Assembly: GCA_947459245.1 (NCBI GenBank)
Contig: CANHCV010000017.1
Coordinates: forward strand, 1 to 42,166
DNA from: Bacteroidota bacterium
GTDB taxonomy: Bacteria; Bacteroidota; Bacteroidia; UBA7662; CANHCV01
Reading direction: 5' to 3'
Length of the DNA: 42,166 nucleotides
Shown: piece by piece, positions 15,248 to 23,253 of the stretch
Layout of the letters: each line of letters opens with the position of its first letter
How positions within the stretch are numbered: the stretch's first letter is position 1
The notes under the pieces: generated by a model
Database searches by the model: none
Seen by the model: only the letters and a program-made list of their open reading frames with translations
Told to the model about the DNA's origin: nothing
Position numbers and translations under genes: made by a program

Positions 15248-18084
15248 CGCTTCTCCTGCTCCAATTCCATCGCTAAAAAGCGTGCGGTATGGTTCTCATC
15301 CTTAAGTGCCAGCATTTCCATGGGAGTGCCTTGGAAACTCACTTGCCCACCACGTTTTCCGGCTTCCGGACCCACATCAATCAGATAATCGGCGCTCTTG
15401 ATCAAATCCATGTGGTGTTCAATGATGAGCACCGTATTTCCTTTCTCCACCAATTTCTGCAATACGCCCAAAAGGATGTCTACGTCTTGGAAATGTAGAC
15501 CCGTAGTGGGTTCATCGAGAATGTAGAATGTTTTTCCGGTGTCTTTTTTGCTCAACTCGGTGGCCAATTTCACGCGTTGGGCTTCGCCCCCCGATAGGGT
15601 GGTACTGGGTTGCCCCAAAGTGATGTAACCCAATCCTACATCGTTCAATGCCTGCAATTTCCTAGAAATCAACGGAAACGCTTCGAAAAACGGAATGGCA
15701 TCTTCAATGCTCAAATTCAAAACATCATTGATGGATTTTCCCTTGTACCGAACTTCCAACGTTTCTCGGTTGTAACGACGGCCCTGACAGGCCTCGCACT
15801 TCACCTGAACATCGGGAAGGAAGTTCATCTCAATCACCCTCACTCCTGCCCCTTTGCAGGTTTCACACCGTCCGCCGGAAACGTTAAAACTGAATCGACC
15901 CGGTTTGTAACCGCGAATTTTCGCTTCGGGAAGCGTTGCATAAAAGTTTCGAATGGCTGCGAAAACCTCTACGTACGTTGCAGGATTCGATCGAGGCGTA
16001 CGACCAATGGGCGATTGATCGATTTCAATCACTTTATCCAAATGCTCCAGCCCCTCCATTCGATCGAATGGCAAAGGTTTTTTCTTGGATTCCCTGAAAT
16101 GATTTTTCAAGGCCAAGTAAAGGGTTTCTTTGATCAAGGTAGATTTTCCAGACCCTGAAACGCCGGTGACCAACACCAAGGTTCCCAAAGGAATTTGGAT
16201 GGAAACATCTTTTAAATTATTGCCTTTTGCACCAAATAAAGAGAGAACTTGTCCGTTTCCGCTTCGCGGAGAACGATTAAATCCAATGCCTTTACGACCC
16301 ACCAAATAATCGGCCGTGATCGTCTTTTGTTTTAAGAATTCTTTCGGGGTTCCTTGTCCAATGATTTCGCCTCCGTGAATGCCGGCACCCGGACCAATGT
16401 CAACCACGAAATCGGCTTCCAAAATCATGTCCTTATCGTGTTCTACTACAAGGACCGAGTTTCCTAAATCGCGAAGGTTTTTCAACGATTGGATCAACTG
16501 CAAGTTATCCCTTTGGTGAAGTCCAATCGACGGCTCATCGAGGATGTACAACACCCCCACCAACTGAGATCCAATTTGGGTAGCCAATCGAATGCGTTGG
16601 CTTTCGCCTCCGGAAAGCGTAGCCGATCCCCGATTCAAATTGAGGTACCCCAAACCGATGTCGCGCAAGAATCCCAAACGCACCTTGATTTCTTTGAGAA
16701 TTTCAAAGGCTACCAACGCGTCTTTGCCCTCGAATGCAGGAATATTTTCGAGCCATAAGGCCAAATCGTCCAATTCCGACTGAGCGAACTCGGCGATGTT
16801 TTTCCCTCCAATTTTGTAGTGAAGGGCTTCTTTTTTCAATCGACCTCCGCCGCAGGAAGGACAAGCAACGGTCGTTACAAATTCTTCGGCCCAGGTTCTC
16901 ATGGATTCATTGTCGTGCTGATCCAAGGAACGGCGAACCATGGCTACAACTCCCTCAAATTCAATCAAGTCGGTTTCCCGGAAATAATGAATGCTGGGGA
17001 TCTCCAACGGTTCTTGATCGCCGTATAAAACGATGTTCAAATGCTCGGGCTTCCAATCGGAAATGGGAGCAGAAAGGTTGAATTTATGGCGTTTGGATAA
17101 CGCTTTGAGCACCTTAAAAATCCAAATGTCGCGGTACTCGCCCAGAGGCGTAATGGCACCGGTTAAAATGGTTTTATGGGGATCTGGAATCAATGAAGAA
17201 ACATCCACTTCCGAAACGGTTCCCATGCCTTCGCATTCGGGACAAGCGCCGTAGGGAGAATTGAACGAAAACGTATTGGGTTGGGGTTCATCGTAAGCGA
17301 GTCCGTTCTCGGCATCCATCATAAACTTGGAGAACCAATGCAATTGATCCGTTTCCAAATCGAGGATTTGAAAAATGCCTTTACCGGTTTTCAGTGCCAA
17401 TTGCACGCTTTTGATGACTCTTTGATCGGTTGGGGAATCGAGAACAATGCGATCCACCACCAAATCGATGTCGTGAATTTTGTAGCGATCCACGCGAAGA
17501 TTGGGCACCAACTCGGTCATCACTCCATCGATGCGCATCCGGGTGTACCCTTGTTTGCGGTACTGTTCGAAAAGTTCTCGGTAATGGCCTTTACGTCCAC
17601 GAATGATGGGCGCGAGAATAGCAAGTTTTTTTCCGTGGAATCGAGCGCCCATTTCATCTAAAATTTGCTGCTCGGTGTATTTCCGCATAGGTAGCCCGCT
17701 GATGTAGGAATAAGCGGTTCCAACTTTAGCGAAAAGGAGACGAAGGAAATCGTAAATTTCGGTAACGGTACCCACGGTGGAACGTGGATTTCGGTTCACG
17801 GTTTTTTGTTCAATGGAAATGACGGGCATTAAGCCATCGATGCGATCCACATCGGGGCGTTCCATTTGTCCGATGAATTGCCGAGCATACACCGAAAATG
17901 ATTCCATGTAACGGCGTTGGCCTTCAGCAAAAATGGTATCGAAAGCAAGAGATGATTTTCCAGAGCCGGAGAGTCCGGTAAAAACCACCAACGCATTGCG
18001 CGGGATTTTAACCGAAATGTTTTTAAGATTGTTTTCCCGCGCCCCTTCTACCTCCAAGTACAACGGTTCCTTGCCTTTCTTCAT
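15244..18084 (-). CDS. uvrA: Excinuclease ABC subunit A
   Basis: DNA-damage recognition ATPase of nucleotide excision repair, 946 residues. Both ABC modules are complete: Walker [10 protein letters not shown] at 37-45 and [11 protein letters not shown] in the second half, signatures [13 protein letters not shown] and [13 protein letters not shown], and Walker [12 protein letters not shown] and [11 protein letters not shown]. The second zinc module is intact (GRCETCKG and [12 protein letters not shown]). In the first, only [10 protein letters not shown] (C281, C284) remains; the upstream Cys pair expected about 20-28 residues earlier is replaced by [24 protein letters not shown] box lies 7 nt before the ATG. 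The gene is separate from the oxidase operon, 36 bp away and on the same strand. Confidence 0.97.
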   Translation of the reverse strand: MKKGKEPLYLEVEGARENNLKNISVKIPRNALVVFTGLSGSGKSSLAFDTIFAEGQRRYMESFSVYARQFIGQMERPDVDRIDGLMPVISIEQKTVNRNPRSTVGTVTEIYDFLRLLFAKVGTAYSYISGLPMRKYTEQQILDEMGARFHGKKLAILAPIIRGRKGHYRELFEQYRKQGYTRMRIDGVMTELVPNLRVDRYKIHDIDLVVDRIVLDSPTDQRVIKSVQLALKTGKGIFQILDLETDQLHWFSKFMMDAENGLAYDEPQPNTFSFNSPYGACPECEGMGTVSEVDVSSLIPDPHKTILTGAITPLGEYRDIWIFKVLKALSKRHKFNLSAPISDWKPEHLNIVLYGDQEPLEIPSIHYFRETDLIEFEGVVAMVRRSLDQHDNESMRTWAEEFVTTVACPSCGGGRLKKEALHYKIGGKNIAEFAQSELDDLALWLENIPAFEGKDALVAFEILKEIKVRLGFLRDIGLGYLNLNRGSATLSGGESQRIRLATQIGSQLVGVLYILDEPSIGLHQRDNLQLIQSLKNLRDLGNSVLVVEHDKDMILEADFVVDIGPGAGIHGGEIIGQGTPKEFLKQKTITADYLVGRKGIGFNRSPRSGNGQVLSLFGAKGNNLKDVSIQIPLGTLVLVTGVSGSGKSTLIKETLYLALKNHFRESKKKPLPFDRMEGLEHLDKVIEIDQSPIGRTPRSNPATYVEVFAAIRNFYATLPEAKIRGYKPGRFSFNVSGGRCETCKGAGVRVIEMNFLPDVQVKCEACQGRRYNRETLEVRYKGKSINDVLNLSIEDAIPFFEAFPLISRKLQALNDVGLGYITLGQPSTTLSGGEAQRVKLATELSKKDTGKTFYILDEPTTGLHFQDVDILLGVLQKLVEKGNTVLIIEHHMDLIKSADYLIDVGPEAGKRGGQVSFQGTPMEMLALKDENHTARFLAMELEQEKR

Positions 18085-18091
18085 AGGGCTA

Positions 18092-18099
18092 CAAAATTA
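18092..18099 (-). promoter_or_regulatory. -7-like box before uvrA
   Basis: On the minus strand TAATTTTG is a perfect TAnnTTTG, 7 nt before the uvrA ATG. It would give uvrA its own promoter after the oxidase operon. No -33 TTG at normal distance. Confidence 0.4.
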
Positions 18100-18120
18100 A
18101 GGAAACTCAGCGGGAAGAAA

Positions 18121-18369
18121 TTAAAAATTATCGGGATTATTCAAGTTCAATTCGGCTTTGCGTTTTTCATTTCGGTAATTGTAATAAAAAACGCCACCAC
18201 CAACGATTCCAATTAAAAATGGAGTTAAAAGCAAATAAACGATGGCCTTATTCAGGTTTTTTCCTTCTCCGTTTTGGCTGTTCTCCACGGTGGTTTTACA
18301 CATGGGACACTGCGCCTGAATTTGGAGCGTTCCAAGCATCAAAAGAAGAATGAACAGTCCTTTTTTCAT
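18121..18369 (-). CDS. Small CPMC-motif membrane protein of the oxidase operon
   Basis: An 82-residue protein: signal peptide or first helix (MKKGLFILLLMLGTLQIQAQ), then CPMCKTTVENSQNGEGKNLNKA, a membrane helix IVYLLLTPFLIGIVGGGVFYY and a charged cytoplasmic tail. After signal cleavage the CPMC would sit at the extreme N-terminus in the periplasm. The frame is open 20 codons upstream, but the ATG at 18369 overlaps the DUF420 stop by 4 bp and gives a proper signal peptide. I know similar small proteins from oxidase clusters of Bacteroidota, with no assigned role. Two closely spaced Cys flanking a Met suggest copper binding, by inference only. Confidence 0.75.
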   Translation of the reverse strand: MKKGLFILLLMLGTLQIQAQCPMCKTTVENSQNGEGKNLNKAIVYLLLTPFLIGIVGGGVFYYNYRNEKRKAELNLNNPDNF

Positions 18370-18908
18370 GAATAGTAAGGAGAGATCATGAAATACACAA
18401 TCACACCCGTTACGCTTACGTACAACCACAAAGGCCAGGTGTATTTGGCTAATTTCTTGTGCTTGGAAAACTCACCGGTTAATCCGCGGTACGCTGTAAA
18501 GAGGATCAACGGAAGGATGGTTCCAGCCAACACAATGTGGGTAGATAAGATGATGTAATAAAAGACTTTGATTCCGCCTACTCCACCGAACGAGGTTTCA
18601 CCGGCGAACAAATGGTGGGCGATGTAAGAAACCAGAAAAAGAAGGCTGAAGAGCAAAGCGCCCATCATGGCCGATTTATGAGCTTGGTATTTTTTTTGTT
18701 TGACGAAAACAAGCGCCACAACCAAAAGGATGGAAACGGCGGAATTAAGCATTCCATTGATGTGAGCGAAAAGATGCGGATCGAAACCGAGGTCAACATC
18801 GAGGGTAACACGACTTAAGGCAACAACTGCGGCGAAAACAACTAGGGAAACGGAACCAATAACCCACCAAGCTTTGCGGTCGTTGATTTGAAAAGTAGGT
18901 TCAATCAT
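18366..18908 (-). CDS. DUF420 family membrane protein (oxidase assembly, CtaM-like)
   Basis: A 180-residue protein with five hydrophobic helices. Family features are FAHINGMLNSAVSILLVVALVFVKQKKYQAHKSAM, with histidines at the ends of helices, SYIAHHLF and YYIILSTHIVLAGTILPLILFTAYRGL, ending in KYTWPLWLYVSVTGVIVYFM. DUF420 proteins accompany aa3/caa3 oxidase genes, and the Staphylococcus/Bacillus relative CtaM is needed for active heme A oxidase. The histidines suggest a heme or copper role. It lies between the SCO-like gene and the CPMC gene, in the operon. Confidence 0.85.
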   Translation of the reverse strand: MIEPTFQINDRKAWWVIGSVSLVVFAAVVALSRVTLDVDLGFDPHLFAHINGMLNSAVSILLVVALVFVKQKKYQAHKSAMMGALLFSLLFLVSYIAHHLFAGETSFGGVGGIKVFYYIILSTHIVLAGTILPLILFTAYRGLTGEFSKHKKLAKYTWPLWLYVSVTGVIVYFMISPYYS

Positions 18909-18927
18909 AATGAATAAACGAGGGGAT

Positions 18928-19578
18928 TTACTTTTTGTTTTTGGCGACCTCTTCTAAATTCTTTTCCTTGGTCAAAACGGTAAGGGCACCCATCAAATCA
19001 TCAATCTCGCGTTTCTTGGTGAGGTTGAAATAACTTCGAATGCGTTGCTGATAATCCATCAACACAATTTGCCATTCTTTGGTATCCAAAAGGTAATTGG
19101 AAATGAGGTACTGTTGTTTGAGGAAAGAAGAAATGGAATCTTGAGGAATTCCTACAAAAAACACCCGATTCTCATCGAACTCATAGCGTTTCACAACCGA
19201 ATCCAATTGAGATTTGGCCATGGATTCTGTTGGATAGAAATTGATGAATTTGAGTGAAGGAGATTCGATCAAAGCATCTTGCAAACGTTTCCATTGGGTG
19301 TACGCAAAACCACAGGGCTCACCGCAAGAAGGTTGAAGAAACGATGCCATCCAGATTCGATTTTGGATGGAATCTGGGGAATACTTCTGATTGTAGGAAT
19401 CAAAAAAAGTGGAAACCTGGTGATAGATGGTATCAACCTGATTTCCACTGCTTATTACGGGAGATTTTTCTCCGTAGAAAGGTAATTTCTGATAATTATT
19501 CTTCCCGATGTTGAGGAAAATTAAAACAATAATCGCAGGGACGAAGAGGATACCTCCAATTAATGCAATTTTCTTCAC
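18928..19578 (-). CDS. SCO1/SenC-like protein
   Basis: A membrane-anchored protein of 216 residues with a thioredoxin fold, expected to help copper insertion into the CuA site of subunit II. One N-terminal helix (residues 4-23) is followed by a periplasmic domain with FLQPSCGEPCGFAY, where C85 and C89 form the C-x3-C copper pair (usual FTTCPTICP). The conserved His of SCO proteins, expected in the YLVDH-type segment, is absent: the matching stretch reads NYLLDTKEWQIVLMD, and the protein has only one His (H53), in the N-terminal part. It may therefore work as a thiol reductase rather than a copper carrier. It lies 2 bp after the subunit IV gene. Confidence 0.75.
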   Translation of the reverse strand: MKKIALIGGILFVPAIIVLIFLNIGKNNYQKLPFYGEKSPVISSGNQVDTIYHQVSTFFDSYNQKYSPDSIQNRIWMASFLQPSCGEPCGFAYTQWKRLQDALIESPSLKFINFYPTESMAKSQLDSVVKRYEFDENRVFFVGIPQDSISSFLKQQYLISNYLLDTKEWQIVLMDYQQRIRSYFNLTKKREIDDLMGALTVLTKEKNLEEVAKNKK

Positions 19579-19580
19579 AA

Positions 19581-19949
19581 TTAATGGTGTTCGGGTGCGT
19601 GATTTTCTACCTGTTCAATCTTTTGGTTGGAAGTTACGTTCTCCTTGCGAATCCCATTCCAGTAACCACCTTCGTACAACACCAAAACGATGCAGTAGAT
19701 TACGAAAACCGGTGGTAACGCGATGGAATAAACCAAATTGATTTTTTCGAATTTCAAGTGCATGAAATACGCAATGATATAAAATGCCTTGAAAAGGGTA
19801 AGAACAACGTAGGTAAGGTTAACCGCTAGTTTATAGTCGGTACGAAGGCCTTCCAATGCGGGAGTTAGTGCAATTAAAAACTCCAACACGGTAATTGCCA
19901 ACAAAATGAAAAATACTTTCCAAATTTGTTTTGTATCAAATCCTGCCAT
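19581..19949 (-). CDS. Cytochrome c oxidase subunit IV family protein
   Basis: A 122-residue protein with three helices: IWKVFFILLAITVLEFLIAL, NLTYVVLTLFKAFYIIAYFMHLKFE and LVYSIALPPVFVIYCIVLVLYEGGYW. The FKAFYIIAYFMHLKFE segment is the mark of prokaryotic subunit IV (COX4_pro/CyoD-like). It is a non-catalytic subunit that stabilises the oxidase. The C-terminus is hydrophilic and ends with histidines. It follows the second subunit III gene by 12 bp. Confidence 0.88.
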   Translation of the reverse strand: MAGFDTKQIWKVFFILLAITVLEFLIALTPALEGLRTDYKLAVNLTYVVLTLFKAFYIIAYFMHLKFEKINLVYSIALPPVFVIYCIVLVLYEGGYWNGIRKENVTSNQKIEQVENHAPEHH

Positions 19950-19961
19950 GATGATGAATGT

Positions 19962-20708
19962 TTAAACGAGGTAAAAGAAGGTGAAAACGAATACCCAAAC
20001 CAAATCAACAAAGTGCCAATAAAGACCTACTTTTTCGATCATTTCGTAGTGACCACGACGTTGGTACGTACCCGCCATCGCATTTATGGTAATGATGATG
20101 TTGATGACAACTCCGGATAAAACGTGGAAACCGTGAAAACCGGTGATGGTAAAGAATAAAGAAGTGAATTCGTAGTTGTGTGGAATTTCATTAACCGCCT
20201 TCAACGTAGCTTCGTGGTGAGACATCCCTTGAGCAACGAATTTTTCAATGTAAGGAACCAACTCGGGCGCGAATGGATTTTTGGTGATCGAAGCACCTTC
20301 AGAAAACAAGTGCGTCCATTCCCAAGCCTGACATCCTAAAAACATTGCACCACCAATAACGGTCCAAATCATCCATTTTACAACTTCAGACTTTGAATTG
20401 CGGTGACCGGCTTCTACAGCAAGCACCATGGTTACCGAGCTCATGATCAAAATAAACGTCATGATTCCAACGAACACCAAGGGAGCGCCTGATTCAATGC
20501 CGGGAGCAGATTGGAAAACGACATCGGGATCGGCCCAATTCAATGCAGAAAAGCGCAATGCGCCATAGCCCAACAAAAGGGCCGTAAATGTGAATGCGTC
20601 GGATAATAAGAAAAACCACATCATAAGCTTGCCGTAGCTCGCTCCGAATGGCTCATTACCGCCATCCCAAATTTTTCCCTCGTTTGCAGCAACAGAATGT
20701 GTTGACAT
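19962..20708 (-). CDS. Cytochrome c oxidase subunit III
   Basis: A 248-residue membrane protein, the larger of two adjacent subunit III genes. Family motifs include MMWFFLLSDAFTFTALLLGY in the first helix, FLGCQAWEWTHL and, at the end, FTITGFHGFHVLSGVVINI, then VGLYWHFVDLVWVFVFTFFYLV, the typical C-terminal helix with WHFVD-x-VW. Between helices four and five there is a hydrophilic insert, about residues 130-175 (SITKNPFAPELVPYIEKF and following), larger than in most family members. It was probably made to pair with subunit I in proton delivery and stability. Confidence 0.92.
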   Translation of the reverse strand: MSTHSVAANEGKIWDGGNEPFGASYGKLMMWFFLLSDAFTFTALLLGYGALRFSALNWADPDVVFQSAPGIESGAPLVFVGIMTFILIMSSVTMVLAVEAGHRNSKSEVVKWMIWTVIGGAMFLGCQAWEWTHLFSEGASITKNPFAPELVPYIEKFVAQGMSHHEATLKAVNEIPHNYEFTSLFFTITGFHGFHVLSGVVINIIITINAMAGTYQRRGHYEMIEKVGLYWHFVDLVWVFVFTFFYLV

Positions 20709-20721
20709 AAATGTGTTTTAT

Positions 20722-21297
20722 TTAGGAGTTACTTGATTGTCCAAAATACCATAGAAAGGCGTACAAATATAGCCAAAGAAAAGATAAAAAGTGCCAAAAA
20801 ATTGAAGTTACTTTTATGCTAAGCGTACTTTGACTGTGTAATCGAAATTGATAGGCCCGTACCAAGGTGATAATCAGGAAAATAAGACCTAAGATAATGT
20901 GTAGGGCGTGCATAAAGCTAATGACGTAAACGAAACTAACCGCCACATTGGTAAGCAAATACAATCCGTTTTCTACCAGTTCTTTGTACGCTAGAAATTG
21001 GGTTAGCAAGAAAACCAAAGCGAGAACGATGGTTGAAAACAAGAAAATTTTGGCCTTCCCTACTTCATTGTCTTTCACGAAACGAAAGGCCAAATAAAGG
21101 GTGAGCGAAGAAAGTAAAACCACCAACGTGCTCACTAAAAAGTAACTCGGAAGCGAAAAAATAATCCACTTTCTTGCAGAATCGCCTTGGGAAACAATGT
21201 AACCGGAAGTTAACCCAGCGAAAATCATGGTTGAAGAAACCACCGATAACCAGGTAAACAAAACTTTGCTATTCAATACTCTCTTTTCACCTTCCAT
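20722..21297 (-). CDS. Second cytochrome c oxidase subunit III-like protein
   Basis: A 191-residue membrane protein with five helices, also of the heme-copper oxidase subunit III family but shorter. Recognised by SSTMIFAGLTSGYIV in helix one, YVISFMHALHIILGLIFLI and IFWHFLSFLWLYLYAFLWYFG, the counterpart of the WHFVDxVW helix, here WHFLSFLW, so the usual Asp is replaced by Ser. Two tandem subunit III genes are common in Bacteroidota oxidase clusters. Both overlap closely with their neighbours and share the operon with ctaB upstream (4 bp apart). Confidence 0.88.
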   Translation of the reverse strand: MEGEKRVLNSKVLFTWLSVVSSTMIFAGLTSGYIVSQGDSARKWIIFSLPSYFLVSTLVVLLSSLTLYLAFRFVKDNEVGKAKIFLFSTIVLALVFLLTQFLAYKELVENGLYLLTNVAVSFVYVISFMHALHIILGLIFLIITLVRAYQFRLHSQSTLSIKVTSIFWHFLSFLWLYLYAFLWYFGQSSNS

Positions 21298-21301
21298 GAT
21301 T

Positions 21302-22201
21302 TCAAATTTGATCTAAAACACAAGCTATTTGAACGACCGGTAAATACAAAAACGAACCAAACATCAGTTTCTTGGCATTTTTTGCAGATCCATCCCGCAC
21401 CAATTGAATACTTAACCAGGTCATGTACATGCCCATCAAAAGTAAAATGATCGTAGATATCCAACCTAAATATCCTTCAAAATAAGGAATACCAGCCAGA
21501 GGAATAAGCATAAAGGTATAAATTGAAATTTGAATGGCCGCACTGCGGTTCGGGGAAGAGGCATGCGGAAGCATTTTGAAACCAGCCCGAGAATAATCAT
21601 CGTGCAACAACCAAGCAATAGACCAAAAGTGTGGAAATTGCCATACAAACTGCAAGGAAAACAAAATCAATCCGAGGGTCCAATCAATGGATGCCGTATC
21701 CGTTCCAAACGACGCCACGTAACCGATCAATACCGGTAACGCACCTGGAAAAGCACCGATAAAAACACTAATCGGACTGATGCGTTTCATGGGAGTATAG
21801 AAAAACCCGTAGCTGATTAAAGAGGCAAAACCCAACAATGCAGCAATGGTGTTCAACTGGGCCAACAAAACCAAACCAGTTACACCAGTAACCAAGCAAA
21901 TGAGAACCGCTTCCGTTACCGACATTCGACCGGTAGCAACGGGGCGGTTGTTGGTACGAACCATCAACTTGTCATACTCTCGCTCGATAATTTGATTGAT
22001 GCCATTGGATGAAACGACAACCAGGAAGCCACCCAACAAAAGTGGAAAATACGGGGCGTAACCCTCGTTTTCGGGGCCCATCAAAAATCCCATCGCCGAA
22101 CTGAAAACCACCAATAACGAAAGACGAAGCTTTGAAAATTGGATGTAATCTGAAAAACGTGAAGATTTAACCAATGAAGAAGTTGTAGTTGAGGTTGGCA
22201 T
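21302..22201 (-). CDS. ctaB: Protoheme IX farnesyltransferase (heme O synthase)
   Basis: UbiA-family prenyltransferase that adds farnesyl to heme b, making heme O, the precursor of heme A. The 299-residue protein has about eight helices. The first Asp-rich motif is SSNGINQIIEREYDKLMVRT (N69, E73, D77 in an NxxxDxxxD arrangement with the first Asp as Glu), followed by NNRPVATGRMS; the second is WLLHDDYSRAGFKMLP. It sits between ctaA and the subunit III genes, so heme A synthesis is built into the oxidase operon. Confidence 0.95.
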   Translation of the reverse strand: MPTSTTTSSLVKSSRFSDYIQFSKLRLSLLVVFSSAMGFLMGPENEGYAPYFPLLLGGFLVVVSSNGINQIIEREYDKLMVRTNNRPVATGRMSVTEAVLICLVTGVTGLVLLAQLNTIAALLGFASLISYGFFYTPMKRISPISVFIGAFPGALPVLIGYVASFGTDTASIDWTLGLILFSLQFVWQFPHFWSIAWLLHDDYSRAGFKMLPHASSPNRSAAIQISIYTFMLIPLAGIPYFEGYLGWISTIILLLMGMYMTWLSIQLVRDGSAKNAKKLMFGSFLYLPVVQIACVLDQI

Positions 22202-22205
22202 GGAT

Positions 22206-23234
22206 TTAACGACGCAAAATTACGCCTCGAATGAGAACATTGGTAACAGAAACAAAGAAAAGAGACGCAAATAATACATGGAACATTTGTGCCCATGCAG
22301 CCAGTCCTCCATAAACCATCCCTACACCCGTAACGCCCTGCAAAACAACCGAAGTAGGAATGCAGAACAACCAAAATAAAAACACCCCATCAATGGTTAA
22401 TTGTCTTCCCAATCGAACCAAATAAATGGAAAAAAACAACAGGAAAAGGGTTGCCGTTCGATGAACAAAAAAGGGAGTTCCAACCTGATCGAAAAGTTCG
22501 GAAGAAGGAAGGGACGATTGCAAAAGTTCTTTCAGCGAAATTCGAACATCAGTTCCAAGCGTGATTTGAAAACACGCAGCTAAAAACAACACCACAAAAA
22601 ACAAAAACGACTTGCGATCACGAAGGAACGTAGCGCCAGATTTTTGGGTAAGAAGTGGCATTGCAACCAAAACCGCAATGGCGAAAGCCAAAAAGAAATG
22701 GGCATTGAGCATGGAGGCATTTAAATTGGTGCTCACCACCAATGAACCTAAAAAGGCTTGAAAACCGGTAATGACCACCGCTAAAAAACTCCACAACAAA
22801 AACCAAGGCTTATCTTTTCGAAAAGCCAACAAAGCGAATAGGAATTGAATAAAAATAAGAAGACCTGCAATGGCACCAACGAGTCGGTTGATGTACTCGG
22901 TCCAGGTTTGCCAAACATTGAACGATTGTTCTTGGGCAATCACCGGATGACTTACGATTTCTTGAGCATACTGTTCATTCCCAAGGGCACGAAAAACTTT
23001 TGCTACGCGTTTGTTCTTTTCGATGCGCTTTTTCGCGAAATCTTCTTGGTAATTCGCGGGCAATTCGCATGAACACGTTGGAGGAATCCACAATCCAAAA
23101 CACTTCGGCCAATCGGGACAACCCATTCCAGATCCGGTTGTGCGAACAATTCCACCTACCAAAATGAGGAAAAAAACAACGGCAAGCACCAATTGCGAAT
23201 ATTTGATATACCGCAACTCGAGCTTGCCGTTCAT
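22206..23234 (-). CDS. ctaA: Heme A synthase CtaA/COX15
   Basis: Oxidises the heme O methyl group to a formyl group, giving heme A. The 342-residue, eight-helix protein shows the N-terminal GGIVRTTGSGMGCPDWPKCFG, whose C39 and C45 correspond to the loop cysteine pair, then EYINRLVGAIAGLLIF with the conserved Glu and heme-ligand region, LNAHFFLAF, VHRTATLFLL and MFHVLFASLFF with the paired His. The loop after the first helix is long and holds an extra C54-S-C56 pair (WIPPTCSCELP). It overlaps nothing but is 4 bp from ctaB. Confidence 0.95.
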   Translation of the reverse strand: MNGKLELRYIKYSQLVLAVVFFLILVGGIVRTTGSGMGCPDWPKCFGLWIPPTCSCELPANYQEDFAKKRIEKNKRVAKVFRALGNEQYAQEIVSHPVIAQEQSFNVWQTWTEYINRLVGAIAGLLIFIQFLFALLAFRKDKPWFLLWSFLAVVITGFQAFLGSLVVSTNLNASMLNAHFFLAFAIAVLVAMPLLTQKSGATFLRDRKSFLFFVVLFLAACFQITLGTDVRISLKELLQSSLPSSELFDQVGTPFFVHRTATLFLLFFSIYLVRLGRQLTIDGVFLFWLFCIPTSVVLQGVTGVGMVYGGLAAWAQMFHVLFASLFFVSVTNVLIRGVILRR

Positions 23235-23253
23235 GATAGTAACGTTAATGGAT

